From Pseudomonadota bacterium (GTDB lineage: Bacteria; Pseudomonadota; Gammaproteobacteria; Xanthomonadales; Xanthomonadaceae): DNA of 64,000 nt. The stretch lies in assembly GCA_023399815.1 (NCBI GenBank), contig JAEWOJ010000127.1:17066-81065 (forward strand), written 5' to 3'. Of this stretch, positions 1 through 7,285 are shown piece after piece. The position numbers were made by a program, and so were the translations under genes. The notes beneath the pieces are model-generated. The model did no database searches. It saw only the letters and a list, made by a program, of their open reading frames with translations, and had not been told where the DNA came from. How positions within the stretch are numbered: position 1 is the first letter of the stretch; each line of letters starts with the position of its first letter.

Positions 1-207
1 GCCGTCAGCGACTCGGCCATCGTTTCCGGGCTGATCTACCTGGCGCTGCGCGTCTATTCCGGCCGTTCGGCCGATGAGATCCTCGCCACCGAGCCGGACT
101 ACGTCGCCGCCATCGGCCTGGCCAAGCACCTCTCGCCCACCCGCAGCAACGGGCTGGCGGCGATGCTGGCCTTCATCCGCGACACCGCGCGGTCGCAGCG
201 GCAATGA
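1..207 (+). CDS. sufE: SufE-family Fe-S cluster sulfur-acceptor protein (3' part only)
   Basis: Only the last 68 codons are inside the window. The reading frame is open from base 1 to the TGA at 205-207. The visible segment has the SufE C-terminal signature: an SGR tract followed by an EIL...P stretch and 'GLAKHLSPTRSNGLAAM', close to the GL..HLSPSR.NGL block of SufE/CsdE proteins. Family members accept sulfur from a SufS/CsdA cysteine desulfurase for Fe-S cluster assembly. The catalytic cysteine lies in the missing 5' part and cannot be checked. The stop overlaps the start of the next gene (ATGA at 204-207), so the two are probably co-translated. Confidence 0.8.
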   Translation, partial: AVSDSAIVSGLIYLALRVYSGRSADEILATEPDYVAAIGLAKHLSPTRSNGLAAMLAFIRDTARSQRQ

Positions 208-1448
208 CCCCCGCCACCGGCGACGGCGGCCCCGGCGCGCTGCTGCGCCAGCCCGGCTTCGCGCACCTGCTGCTGTACCGCATCACCGCGATGCTGTCCT
301 ACCAGATCGTCGCGGTCACGGTGGGCTGGCACATCTACGAGATCACCCGCAATCCGTTCTCGCTGGGCCTAGTCGGCCTGGCCGAAGTGCTGCCCTATTT
401 CTGCGTGGCGCCGTTCGCCGGCTACCTGGTCGACCACCTGCCGCGGCGCCGGCTGGGCATGGCCGCCAGCCTCGGCCTGGTCGCCACCGCCGCCATCCTG
501 TGCGCGGTCGCCCTGGACTGGCTGCCGTTCCAGGGCGTGTGGCCGATCTACCTGGCCATCGCGCTGACCGGCATGGTCCGCGCCTTCCTGTCGCCGATCT
601 ACAACGCGCTGTTCGCGCGGGTGCTGGCGCGCGAGCAGTACGCGCGCGGCGCCGGCTTCGGCAGCGTGGTGTTCCAGGCGGGCATGGTGATCGGCCCCGC
701 GCTGGGTGGCGTGCTGGTCGGCTGGGGTGGCAAGGGACTGTCCTACGGCGTGGCGATGGCCATGGCGGTGCTGGCGGTGGCCTCGCTGGCGCTGCTGCGG
801 GTTGAGGAACCGGCACCGCCGCAGGTGCGCGCGCCGATCTTCTCCAGCATCGCCGAGGGCGCGCGCTTCGTGCTGTCCAACCAGATCATGCTCGGCGCGA
901 TGGCGCTGGACATGTTCTCGGTGCTGCTCGGCGGCGTGGTGGCGATGCTGCCGGCCTTCATCCAGGAAATCCTGCACTACGGGCCGCAGGGCCTGGGCAT
1001 CCTGCGCGCCGCACCGGCGCTGGGCTCGATCTGCGTCGGCCTGTGGCTGGCCCGGCATCCCCTGCACCGCAACGCGGGGCGGACGCTGTTGTTCGCGGTG
1101 GCCGGCTTTGGCCTGTGCGTGATCGGCTTCGGCCTGTCGCGGCACTTCTGGCTGTCGGCGGCGATCCTGCTGTTCTACGGCGCGTTCGACGGCGTCTCGG
1201 TGGTGGTGCGCTCGACCATCCTGCAACTGGCAACGCCCGACGAGATGCGCGGCCGGGTGTCGTCGATCAACGGCATCTTCATCAGTTCCTCGAACGAACT
1301 GGGCGCGTTCTACGCCGGCAGCATGGCGCGCCTGCTGGGGCTGGTGCCGGCGGTGGTGATCGGCGGCTGCGCGGTGCTCGGCGTGGCCGGCATCACCGCC
1401 TGGAAGGCGCCGCGGCTGCGCCGGCTGAACCTGCGCGACCTGCAGTAG
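204..1448 (+). CDS. MFS transporter, EntS-like exporter family
   Basis: A 414-residue, strongly hydrophobic protein with about 12 predicted membrane helices and a charged cytoplasmic turn 'DHLPRRRLG' after the second helix, as in the major facilitator superfamily. The layout resembles the MFS_3 / EntS-type exporters: N-terminal 'LLRQPGFAHLLLYRITAML', 'SPIYNALFARVLAREQYARG' in the first half, 'TPDEMRGRVSSINGIF' in the second. The substrate cannot be read from sequence. It starts at the ATG overlapping the preceding TGA and probably shares that transcript. The next gene is on the opposite strand. Confidence 0.85.
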   Translation: MTPATGDGGPGALLRQPGFAHLLLYRITAMLSYQIVAVTVGWHIYEITRNPFSLGLVGLAEVLPYFCVAPFAGYLVDHLPRRRLGMAASLGLVATAAILCAVALDWLPFQGVWPIYLAIALTGMVRAFLSPIYNALFARVLAREQYARGAGFGSVVFQAGMVIGPALGGVLVGWGGKGLSYGVAMAMAVLAVASLALLRVEEPAPPQVRAPIFSSIAEGARFVLSNQIMLGAMALDMFSVLLGGVVAMLPAFIQEILHYGPQGLGILRAAPALGSICVGLWLARHPLHRNAGRTLLFAVAGFGLCVIGFGLSRHFWLSAAILLFYGAFDGVSVVVRSTILQLATPDEMRGRVSSINGIFISSSNELGAFYAGSMARLLGLVPAVVIGGCAVLGVAGITAWKAPRLRRLNLRDLQ

Positions 1449-1465
1449 ACCACCCGCTCCGCCTG

Positions 1466-2329
1466 TCAGAACAACCCGGGCTGCACGGCATCCGATGCCG
1501 GGGTTTGCAGTTCCGGCAATCCCGGCAGGCGCTCGCGCAGCATGCGGTGGAAGCGCAGCGCCTGTTCGGCCGCCAGGTGGTTGTCCGGCGTGTGCAGGAA
1601 CACGTGCGGCGTCAGCCCCTGTTCGATCCAGCCAGCTGCCTGTTCCACCCAGGGTTCCAGCCATGCGTGGTTGGCATCCAGGTCCGGCCCGCCGATGAAG
1701 CGCACCTGCGGGCTGCGGCTGAAGGCGGTCGCCCGCACCGGAAGGCGCGGTTTCTTCGACTGCGCGTGCCGCACCGCCGGGTCATCCGAGGCGCAGGCGA
1801 ACAGCGCGCGCGAGTCCAGGCAGATGCGCTCCACGCCGCGCGCGTGCAACAGGCGGTTGAGCGCACGCTCCTCGTCGCCACGCTCGAAGAACGCCGGATG
1901 GCGCACTTCCACCGCCAGTTCGCGGGCGGCGAAGTGATCCAGCCACGCCTCCAGCTCATCCAGCCGTGCCGGGCCGAAGCTGGCCGGCAACTGCAGCCAC
2001 AGCGGCGCGACGCGGGCGCCGAGCGGGGCGAGCAACGAAAGGAAATCCTCGCTGGCCTGCAGGCGCTCGCGCAGGTCGCCTTCATGGCTGATGTCGCGCG
2101 GCAGCTTGGCGCAGAAGCGGAAGTCGTCCGGCATCACCTCCGCCCAGCGCCGCACCGTATCCGCGGCCGGCCGGGCATGGAAGGTGGTGTTGCCCTCCAC
2201 CGCGTTGAAGGTGCGCACGTAGTGGCCCAGGCTCTCGCCCTGCCGCAGGTCGGCCGGGTAGAAACCGCCGCGCCATGCCGGCTCGTTCCATGACGGGCAA
2301 CCGAGACGATAGGGCAGGCGCTGGAGCAT
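1466..2329 (-). CDS. DUF72 family protein (YecE-like)
   Basis: A 287-residue protein in the DUF72/YecE family, predicted TIM-barrel proteins of unknown biochemical role. Family marks seen: N-terminal 'LGCPSWNEPAWRGGFYP', 'VEGNTTFHARP', 'FRFCAKLPRDISHE', 'LAVEVRHPAFF', 'ICLDSRALFA' and 'VFLHTPDNHLAAEQA'. The open frame extends 40 codons further upstream, but conserved sequence begins at this methionine. A GTG two codons earlier is an equally possible start, and no strong ribosome binding site decides it. The gene converges on the MFS gene with a 17-bp gap. Confidence 0.85.
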   Translation of the reverse strand: MLQRLPYRLGCPSWNEPAWRGGFYPADLRQGESLGHYVRTFNAVEGNTTFHARPAADTVRRWAEVMPDDFRFCAKLPRDISHEGDLRERLQASEDFLSLLAPLGARVAPLWLQLPASFGPARLDELEAWLDHFAARELAVEVRHPAFFERGDEERALNRLLHARGVERICLDSRALFACASDDPAVRHAQSKKPRLPVRATAFSRSPQVRFIGGPDLDANHAWLEPWVEQAAGWIEQGLTPHVFLHTPDNHLAAEQALRFHRMLRERLPGLPELQTPASDAVQPGLF

Positions 2330-2481
2330 GTTCACGGCGGGCGGGCGTCGGGGGGAAACATAGTCTAGGCCGCTTGCCTCGCACGGGTTGCGACGCGCCA
2401 TGCGCATCGTGCCCGCGCCAGGTCCGCCGAACGCTCTCGCACACTGCATCGCAAGCCGCTGCCATGGACAGCGACCGCGCC

Positions 2482-3305
2482 CTATCCGCCCATGGATTCC
2501 CGTCGGATCAGCTCCAGTCCCTCGCGATATGAAGTCACCGCGAACTCCGGGAAGCGGCGCTTGAATTTCGTGGAGTCGAAGAGGTTGTCGTGCTCATAGC
2601 GCGGCAGCAGTTCCCGGAGCTCGCGCACCTGCCGGGAAAAGAGGCCAGCGGCGGTCAACGTCCACTTGCCGACGACGGTGCAGGAAGGCGCCTGGCCGAA
2701 GACCTCGCAGGCCATCCCGGCGAACTGCCGGTAGGTCGGCCGGTCGTCGCAGCAGGGCAGGTGCCAGGTCTGCTCCCCAGGCATCCGGCGCGTTGCCGAG
2801 CGCGGCCAGCGCGCGGCTCGCATCGGGCGTCCAGATCAGGGTACGCAACCGGTCGTCGCGCACCGGCACGCGCGGCGTCCTGCCGGTCTTGAGCCTGTCG
2901 ATGACCAGCGCGTTGGTGAAGCTCTGTGTCTTGCCGGGGCCGTAGAACTCGGGCGCCCGGCCGATGAGCACGGGAATGTTGCCGCGCGCCATCTCCTCGA
3001 GCACCATCGACGCCATCGCCGCGCGCACCCTGTCCTTGCGCCCGACCGGCGCGAACGGTGTCGCCTCCATCTGCAAGCGGCCGTCCTGCGGGTACATGTA
3101 GGTGTTGTCGAAATAGGCGAAGCTGGCGCCCGTCGCCGGGCACGCATCCAGGGCGTTTCGCAGCATCGTGGGGAACGGCCTTTCCCACAGCGCCGTGTCC
3201 GGCGGCAGGCCGGCGGTGAAATAGACGACGCTGCTGCCCTTGACCACGGCGGCGGTCTGCTCCGCGTCGAGGAGATCGGCGGCAACCGTCATGTCGTCGT
3301 TGACC
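2482..3305 (-). pseudogene. Truncated and frameshifted NAD-dependent epimerase/dehydratase
   Basis: The minus strand from about 3305 encodes a recognisable NAD-dependent epimerase ('SVVYFTAGLPPDTALWERPF', 'FAYFDNTYMYPQ', 'RAPEFYGPGKTQSF') but is broken twice. The Rossmann N-terminus with its glycine-rich motif is missing; similarity starts at 'NDDMTVAADL'. Near 2780 the frame shifts: 'GNAPDAWG' continues in another frame as 'EQTWHLPCCDDRPTYRQFAG', which runs to the TAG at 2482. The C-terminal 'KRRFPEFAVTSYREGLELI' is intact. Immediately beyond the broken 5' end, on the other strand, is the C-terminal part of a MerR regulator, so one deletion seems to have removed both N-termini and the shared promoter. 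A sequencing error could explain the frameshift but not the missing N-terminus. Confidence 0.8.
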
Positions 3306-3500
3306 CTGCCCGGTGACCTGGCGCAGTGGGAACGTGGCACCCTGCTCGACACGCTGCGCCGCAAGGTGGCCGACATCGAGACGCTGCAGGCGCAGCTTGC
3401 GCGCAACAGGGCGCAGCTGGCCGAACTGATCGGGCAGATCGAGGCAAAGCCGCAGGACATGAGCTGCGAAGCCAACGCGCGGCGGGTGCTGTCGGGCATG
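3300..3500 (+). pseudogene. C-terminal remnant of a MerR-family regulator
   Basis: Residues encoded from 3300 ('DLAQWERGTLLDTLRRKVAD' and onward to 'MSCEANARRVL') match the dimerisation helix and tail of MerR-family regulators. The N-terminal winged-helix DNA-binding domain is absent; upstream of 3300 the sequence already belongs to the opposite-strand epimerase. MerR-type genes and NAD-dependent epimerases are often divergent neighbours, so I infer that a deletion joined the inner parts of the two genes. Without a DNA-binding domain this fragment cannot act as a normal activator. A MerR-type promoter with no intact local regulator remains upstream of the nearby PfpI gene. Confidence 0.7.
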
Positions 3501-3586
3501 CGCCTGTGGACGCGGACGGCGCGCCCGCTCCCGCGACCGCTCCCCGTTCCAGGGCCGGCCGTGGAGCGGCCCGCCGCTAGCTCACG

Positions 3587-4273
3587 TCAGCGAAGCAGCG
3601 CCGCCACCTGTTCGGCGGTCGCCCTGGCCGACTGCGGATTCTGGCCGGTCACCAGACGGCCATCGACCACCACCTTCGGCACGAACGGCAGCCACGCCTT
3701 ATCGTAGTGCGCGCCGCGTCGCTTCATTTCCGCTTCGGCGTTGTACGGCACCTTGCGGGCGACGCCGGCCAGGACTTCCTCGCGCCAGGAGAACCCGGTG
3801 ATCCGGCGCCCGGCGACCAGCAGCCGGCCATCGGCCAGCGTCGTGTTCAGCAGCCCGCAATAGCCATGGCACACCGCCGAGACGATGCCGCCACGCGCGT
3901 GGATGTCGCGGGTGATGCGCTGCAGGCCCTGCGCATCCGGGAAGTCCCACATCACCGCGTGCCCGCCGGTGAAGTAGATCGCATCGAAGTCCGCGGCATC
4001 TATCTGGTCGGGCCGGGCGGTGTCGGACAGCAGCGCCATGCGCGCCGGGTCGGCCAGCCAGACTTTCGCGGTGGCGTCGATGTTCGGCCACTTGAGCGAC
4101 CGCGGTTCCAGCGGCGAGAGTCCGCCCGACGGGCTCACCAGCCGCTGCGCGTGGCCGTGGGCGGCGAACACCTGCCAGGCATGGGTCAACTCCGACAGCC
4201 ACAGGCCAGTCGGCTCGGTCGAATCGCCATAACGGGCGACATTGCTGACGACGTGCAGGATGCGACGGGACAT
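3587..4273 (-). CDS. DJ-1/PfpI-family protein (type 1 glutamine amidotransferase-like)
   Basis: A 228-residue protein of the DJ-1/PfpI superfamily, HchA/Hsp31-like subgroup. The nucleophile-elbow cysteine is in 'GIVSAVCHGYCGL', the acidic partner region is 'DAIYFTGGHAVMWDFPDAQG', and the C-terminal 'LVTGQNPQSA' motif is conserved. Relatives detoxify reactive aldehydes or act as chaperones; the substrate here is not determinable. The start is supported by GGAGG about ten bases upstream. Further upstream is a promoter with a 19-bp spacer and a perfect inverted repeat, typical of MerR-family activation, suggesting aldehyde or redox stress control. In Bacillus a MerR-type regulator (AdhR) controls a DJ-1 gene, which supports the inference. 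Confidence 0.85.
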   Translation of the reverse strand: MSRRILHVVSNVARYGDSTEPTGLWLSELTHAWQVFAAHGHAQRLVSPSGGLSPLEPRSLKWPNIDATAKVWLADPARMALLSDTARPDQIDAADFDAIYFTGGHAVMWDFPDAQGLQRITRDIHARGGIVSAVCHGYCGLLNTTLADGRLLVAGRRITGFSWREEVLAGVARKVPYNAEAEMKRRGAHYDKAWLPFVPKVVVDGRLVTGQNPQSARATAEQVAALLR

Positions 4274-4297
4274 GCGCAGGGCCCTCCTCGGTGACGC

Positions 4298-4328
4298 ACC
4301 CTAACCTTGAAGCGGTGTTCAAGGTCAA
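4298..4328 (-). promoter_or_regulatory. MerR-type promoter/operator of the PfpI gene
   Basis: Reading leftward, a -35 box TTGACC (4328-4323) and a -10-like TAGGGT (4303-4298) are separated by 19 bp, the over-long spacer characteristic of MerR-activated promoters. The spacer is covered by a perfect dyad at 4304-4325: ACCTTGAA, six bases, TTCAAGGT. It lies 25 bp upstream of the PfpI start codon. That a MerR-family protein binds here is inference from this layout. Confidence 0.7.
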
Positions 4329-4364
4329 GCCGGATCTGCCCGCCAGCGAAATCCCCGTGCCCAT

Positions 4365-4429
4365 GTAGGTCCTGGCTACGCCCCCGACATCTCACGCATG
4401 GAACCATCGGGGACATAGCCAGGACCTGC
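4365..4429. repeat. Imperfect inverted repeat
   Basis: The arm 'GTAGGTCCTGGCTACGCCCC' and its downstream partner (reverse complement 'GCAGGTCCTGGCTATGTCCC') form a long stem with G-U-tolerated differences. It resembles the palindromic intergenic repeats elsewhere in this window, with a GTAGGTC-type edge. It sits between the PfpI promoter and the old dksA terminator. No function is evident. Confidence 0.55.
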
Positions 4430-4449
4430 GTGGAGCCGCAGGCGCCAAC

Positions 4450-4475
4450 AAAAAGCCCCGCGCAAAGCGCGGGGC
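4450..4475 (-). terminator. Original dksA terminator, now separated from dksA
   Basis: A perfect 9-bp stem (GCCCCGCGC / GCGCGGGGC) with a three-base loop, followed in the leftward direction by TTTTTG. It lies 28 bp beyond the displaced dksA stop codon at 4504-4506, so it is most simply the ancestral dksA terminator, cut off from its gene by the island. Confidence 0.8.
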
Positions 4476-4503
4476 CGGTATGGAAGCCGGAGGCCGTGAT
4501 GGC

Positions 4504-4524
4504 TCAGTCGCCCTGTTGCTTCTG
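4504..4524 (-). repeat. attL: displaced original 3' end of dksA
   Basis: Read leftward these 21 bases encode Gln-Lys-Gln-Gln-Gly-Asp-stop (TGA), the same C-terminus as the intact dksA gene 14,962 bp away. They match 19466-19486 at 18 of 21 positions; the last 11 bases (4514-4524, TGTTGCTTCTG on the plus strand) are identical and probably contain the crossover. All three differences are synonymous or exchange one stop codon for another. Chromosome lies to the left, island DNA to the right. Confidence 0.85.
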
Positions 4525-4587
4525 TTTGACGAATGGATTTTTATGTTATTGATCTTATTGATATTTTTACCATAATTTTCAGGGCGC

Positions 4588-4788
4588 TTGCGAAAACCGC
4601 AGAGGTTCCCTGTTCAATACACCCCCGAGAGCTACGAAAACAGCCAGCTGAACAACCAGCCGAAGTTTCGGCTCATCGGTCATGAGGGGTACTTCCTTCA
4701 GGAAATCCCCCTGCTGATCGAAATGTCAGGAATTGATGCAGAAGCTACCGGCCAAAGAGGATGGAACTCCCGCGAGCCTGATGGCTAG
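4588..4788 (+). CDS. Possible small hypothetical protein at the left island end
   Basis: A 66-codon open frame close to attL that I do not recognise. It follows an AT-rich stretch (about 4530-4580) that could hold a rightward promoter. The middle ('QPKFRLIGHEGYFLQEIPL') reads like a real protein rather than GC-rich shadow sequence, and recalls the beta-strand pattern of SymE-type small toxins only loosely. No clear ribosome binding site was found. Treat as tentative. Confidence 0.25.
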   Translation: MRKPQRFPVQYTPESYENSQLNNQPKFRLIGHEGYFLQEIPLLIEMSGIDAEATGQRGWNSREPDG

Positions 4789-4821
4789 GCGTGCACCACG
4801 CTCGCATGCCGCGACCAGCAC

Positions 4822-4998
4822 TTAGAACGGCGACCAGGAGGCTGGAATCCAAGGCGCACCAATCACGATGGCAATCAGCACCAGTCGGATGTCACGCGAG
4901 ACTAGTGCCCAGAGACGATCGCGATCGCTCTTGAAAGCGCAGTACGGGCCATGTTCTGCGGCCCCGTCTGCCTTCGATCTGATGCGCAGGCGAGCCAT
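4822..4998 (-). CDS. Small single-span membrane protein
   Basis: A 58-residue frame with a basic N-terminal half and one C-terminal hydrophobic helix ('DIRLVLIAIVIGAPWIPASW'), consistent with a small inner-membrane protein. The chosen ATG lies one base after the stop of the 223-residue gene (TGA-C-ATG), which suggests translational coupling. A start six codons earlier would overlap that gene. Function unknown. Confidence 0.5.
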   Translation of the reverse strand: MARLRIRSKADGAAEHGPYCAFKSDRDRLWALVSRDIRLVLIAIVIGAPWIPASWSPF

Positions 4999-4999
4999 G

Positions 5000-5671
5000 T
5001 CACTCCCCCGCACCATTCGTGGTTTCGACAGAACTGCCTGAAGCAGCGGGCGGTGTCACCACCGCATCGGAAGAAGTGGCCTCACCGGGACCAGCCTCCG
5101 CGACCTGCATCGCCGCCTGTGCAACGCGCACCTGTTCCCAGTACGCTCGAATTGCTTCCAGCTCGCCGTAGCCACCGACTTCGATAAGGCGATCCAGGAA
5201 ACGGCCATACAGACCGTCCTGGACCATCCCGTTGACACGCATCCATTCCATCGCCACGTTCGGATTCAGCAGAAGGACGAAGTGGAAGTCGCCGGACGGA
5301 CCGGGCTTGGATTGGATGAGGTTGAACTCGCGAAGCCGCCTCATGCGACGACGCCAGGTATCCACAGCCCGCTCTCCGTAGAAACCGGCTTCACTTGCAA
5401 AGGTTGCCGGATTCTCGACCGTTACCAACGGGTGGTCCGGCGACCTGGCCCAGAGGCAAAACAGCGTATGTCCGGCCGGTTGCCCTTTGCTCTGCGCATC
5501 CACAGCCTGCATTACCAGCGGCAAGGTGCGCGGCAGGGTGGTAAACCCGTCGTTCGTCTTACGGCGCCACAGCCATTGGGAGGGGAATCCGGCGAAATGC
5601 AAGTCTAGCTGCTGCTGCGCCCTTTCCGACATCTTCAAGCGCTTGGTGGCGGTCTGCTTCTGGTTGAGCAT
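5000..5671 (-). CDS. Island-borne protein of unknown function, possibly winged-helix
   Basis: A 223-residue protein I do not recognise with certainty. Residues about 35-125 hold mixed helix/strand sequence with an Arg-rich helix 'DTWRRRMRRLREFNLIQ', which looks like a DNA-binding or replication-control winged helix. The segment 'TLPLVMQAVDAQSKGQPAGH' recalls hypothetical proteins of integrative elements and plasmids. The C-terminal 35 residues are low-complexity Ala/Ser/Thr-rich. It is the first gene of a leftward pair with the small membrane protein. An AT-rich region upstream (5750-5870) probably holds its promoter. A role in element maintenance or regulation is inference. Confidence 0.6.
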   Translation of the reverse strand: MLNQKQTATKRLKMSERAQQQLDLHFAGFPSQWLWRRKTNDGFTTLPRTLPLVMQAVDAQSKGQPAGHTLFCLWARSPDHPLVTVENPATFASEAGFYGERAVDTWRRRMRRLREFNLIQSKPGPSGDFHFVLLLNPNVAMEWMRVNGMVQDGLYGRFLDRLIEVGGYGELEAIRAYWEQVRVAQAAMQVAEAGPGEATSSDAVVTPPAASGSSVETTNGAGE

Positions 5672-6215
5672 CGTGGTGTACCGACAGGTTGATCTGCGAA
5701 GAGTCTCCCCGTCCGGCAGGAAAGCCGCAACGATTGAGTACGCAGGATATTGGCGGAACTTGACGAGCTATATTTGTATATTAAACTTTATGAATAAACA
5801 ATACATCATGTTGTTATAAATACCTGAATTCGCATGATTCCGCACATAAATCATGATATTTCTTCTTATTTTTCAGTTGCTTGGCTCACGAAACGGGTGC
5901 TCTGCGTACTCGGGTGCTCTCCGTCATCCGTGTGCTCGTCGTGCTCCCGGGGTGATGGCGTGGAAGAGGGGGCTACAGGGTTCGCCGATGCTGCGTCGTT
6001 TGGTGGCAACCAAGGGCAGCCCCGGGACCGCGGATCGCCGAAGTGCTGACACCAAGCTAAAGTCGCTGATGTCAGCTGCTGCCGGGCCGCGGTCCTATTT
6101 GCCTCCGCCCCTTCTTTTCATGCTCGGTACCGGGCACGATCCCGATGGGTACCTGCCGCCTGCATCGTCGGCGGCTTGAAACAAACCTCTCAGTCAACGC
6201 GCCATAGGGGGCGTC
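5672..6215. other. AT-rich intergenic region between divergent island operons
   Basis: This 544-bp stretch separates the leftward 223-residue gene from the rightward four-gene operon. Its left third (5750-5870) is markedly AT-rich compared with the surroundings and probably contains divergent promoters. Short frames at 5834-6179 have no convincing start signal or protein character. I see no known RNA gene. AGGGGG at about 6206-6211 serves as ribosome binding site for the next gene. Confidence 0.5.
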
Positions 6216-6452
6216 GTGGCCGTTTCACCGATTCCGTCAGCGGAGCAGATCATCCAGCTTTACGAAGCCGGCAACCTTGCGGTCGAGCTCGCGGAATATC
6301 ATTTCCCGGATGAGCACGGGAGCGACACGTTCCTGAAGCGCTGCATCGACCTGCACAACAATGGTGACATCGATCTTGTCGTTGTCACCGGCCAGCCGGC
6401 GTTCGACGCCATCGACACGCACTCGTTTTGGACAGCGGGCTCCATCGGATGA
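6216..6452 (+). CDS. Unknown small protein, gene 1 of the four-gene operon
   Basis: A 78-residue acidic protein beginning at GTG with an AGGGGG-type ribosome binding site just upstream. 'SAEQIIQLYEAGNLAVELAEY' looks like an amphipathic helical N-terminus. The family is unknown to me. Its TGA overlaps the ATG of gene 2 (ATGA, 6449-6452), so it is translationally coupled to it. The overlap could be mistaken for a frameshift splitting one protein, but the next junction (7282-7285) has the same ATGA form, favouring separate subunits. Possible roles are a small adaptor or regulatory subunit; that is inference. Confidence 0.7.
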   Translation: MAVSPIPSAEQIIQLYEAGNLAVELAEYHFPDEHGSDTFLKRCIDLHNNGDIDLVVVTGQPAFDAIDTHSFWTAGSIG

Positions 6453-7285
6453 TCGGCACGCCCAACGAATCACAGGCGCTGGACTACCTGACCGAAACGT
6501 TGCGCGAGGGAACGCTGACCATCGAGCAGTTCAACTCGACCTCGCACAAGCTGAACGCCGACGACCCGCAGCGGGTGTACGAATTGGTAGTACGATGGCT
6601 GCTGTCGGGCAGCATCGCATTGGCCAACAATACCGGTCGGTTCGTGAGGGCTGACAAGGAACGGGCCTTCAATACCAGCGTGCAGTCACTGGGCCTGAGC
6701 CCTGGCCAGCAACTGTTCCTGTGCCGCAAGGCGATCGGTTTCTTGTACATCCATCCCGTGGCCTGCTGCTCGGTCCTGGTCTCGGTGATCCGTGCCGCGG
6801 ATGAGGACGTCAAGGCGCACATCGAGCAGCTTCTGTTCGATCCCATCCTCCTGAGCTACGGCGGCGGCGCCAGGGACTACCTGGCAAGCCTGCCTCCGAC
6901 CGACGCGGCCTACGACACGGTCCAGAACGCGCTGGCCAGGTTCGGCGAGTTCCATTCCGCCATCGACGCCATCGGTTCCATCAAGGAACTTCATCCTTCA
7001 GAGCGGCAACTAGTCACGGCGCATCAGCGATCGCACGACCAGATGCGGGAAGCGCACAAGGAGGCGGAGAAGCAGTCCATCATCCGCAAGCTGGTGCACC
7101 ACTCGACCATACTGCACGGAAAGCGGACGCTCACCTATGTTGTGGATCCTGGGGGCCAGAAACGTGCAGTCGCCATGGATCTCCAGAAACACAGCGCCTA
7201 CATCGAACTCCCGCACCTGGAAAAACTCGATCCCGTAGGCCAGGACTACCTGCGGCGCATGTGCATGGTTGAGAAGCCCGTATGA
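6449..7285 (+). CDS. Unknown 278-aa protein, gene 2 of the four-gene operon
   Basis: The chosen ATG (6449) overlaps the stop of gene 1; a TTG seven codons upstream is possible but less likely. The protein appears mostly helical. It has a central segment 'GFLYIHPVACCSVLVSVIRA', a Gly-rich turn 'LLSYGGGARDYLASLPPTDA', and a basic C-terminal third (from about residue 195) ending 'HSAYIELPHLEKLDPVGQDY'. I see no Walker, nuclease or membrane motif. It overlaps gene 3 by ATGA (7282-7285). It may be a structural or sensor subunit for the nuclease-like proteins downstream, which is inference from gene order only. Confidence 0.75.
   Translation: MIGTPNESQALDYLTETLREGTLTIEQFNSTSHKLNADDPQRVYELVVRWLLSGSIALANNTGRFVRADKERAFNTSVQSLGLSPGQQLFLCRKAIGFLYIHPVACCSVLVSVIRAADEDVKAHIEQLLFDPILLSYGGGARDYLASLPPTDAAYDTVQNALARFGEFHSAIDAIGSIKELHPSERQLVTAHQRSHDQMREAHKEAEKQSIIRKLVHHSTILHGKRTLTYVVDPGGQKRAVAMDLQKHSAYIELPHLEKLDPVGQDYLRRMCMVEKPV

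Noticed and set aside
369..1664. 431-codon open frame antisense to the MFS gene
   Set aside because: Arg/Gln/His-rich shadow of a GC-rich gene; no start signal or family, and the sense frame is clearly an MFS protein.
4588..4788. SymE-type toxin at the left island end
   Set aside because: The resemblance is only a loose strand pattern; the key SymE residues are not evident, so it is kept as an unassigned small frame.
5834..6179. Two short plus-strand frames before the four-gene operon
   Set aside because: No ribosome binding site, abnormal composition and no neighbour logic; likely non-coding promoter DNA.
6216..7285. Genes 1 and 2 of the four-gene operon as one frameshifted gene
   Set aside because: The junction is a clean ATGA overlap identical in form to the next junction, and gene 2 has its own ATG. 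I favour two coupled genes, though a frameshift is not fully excluded.
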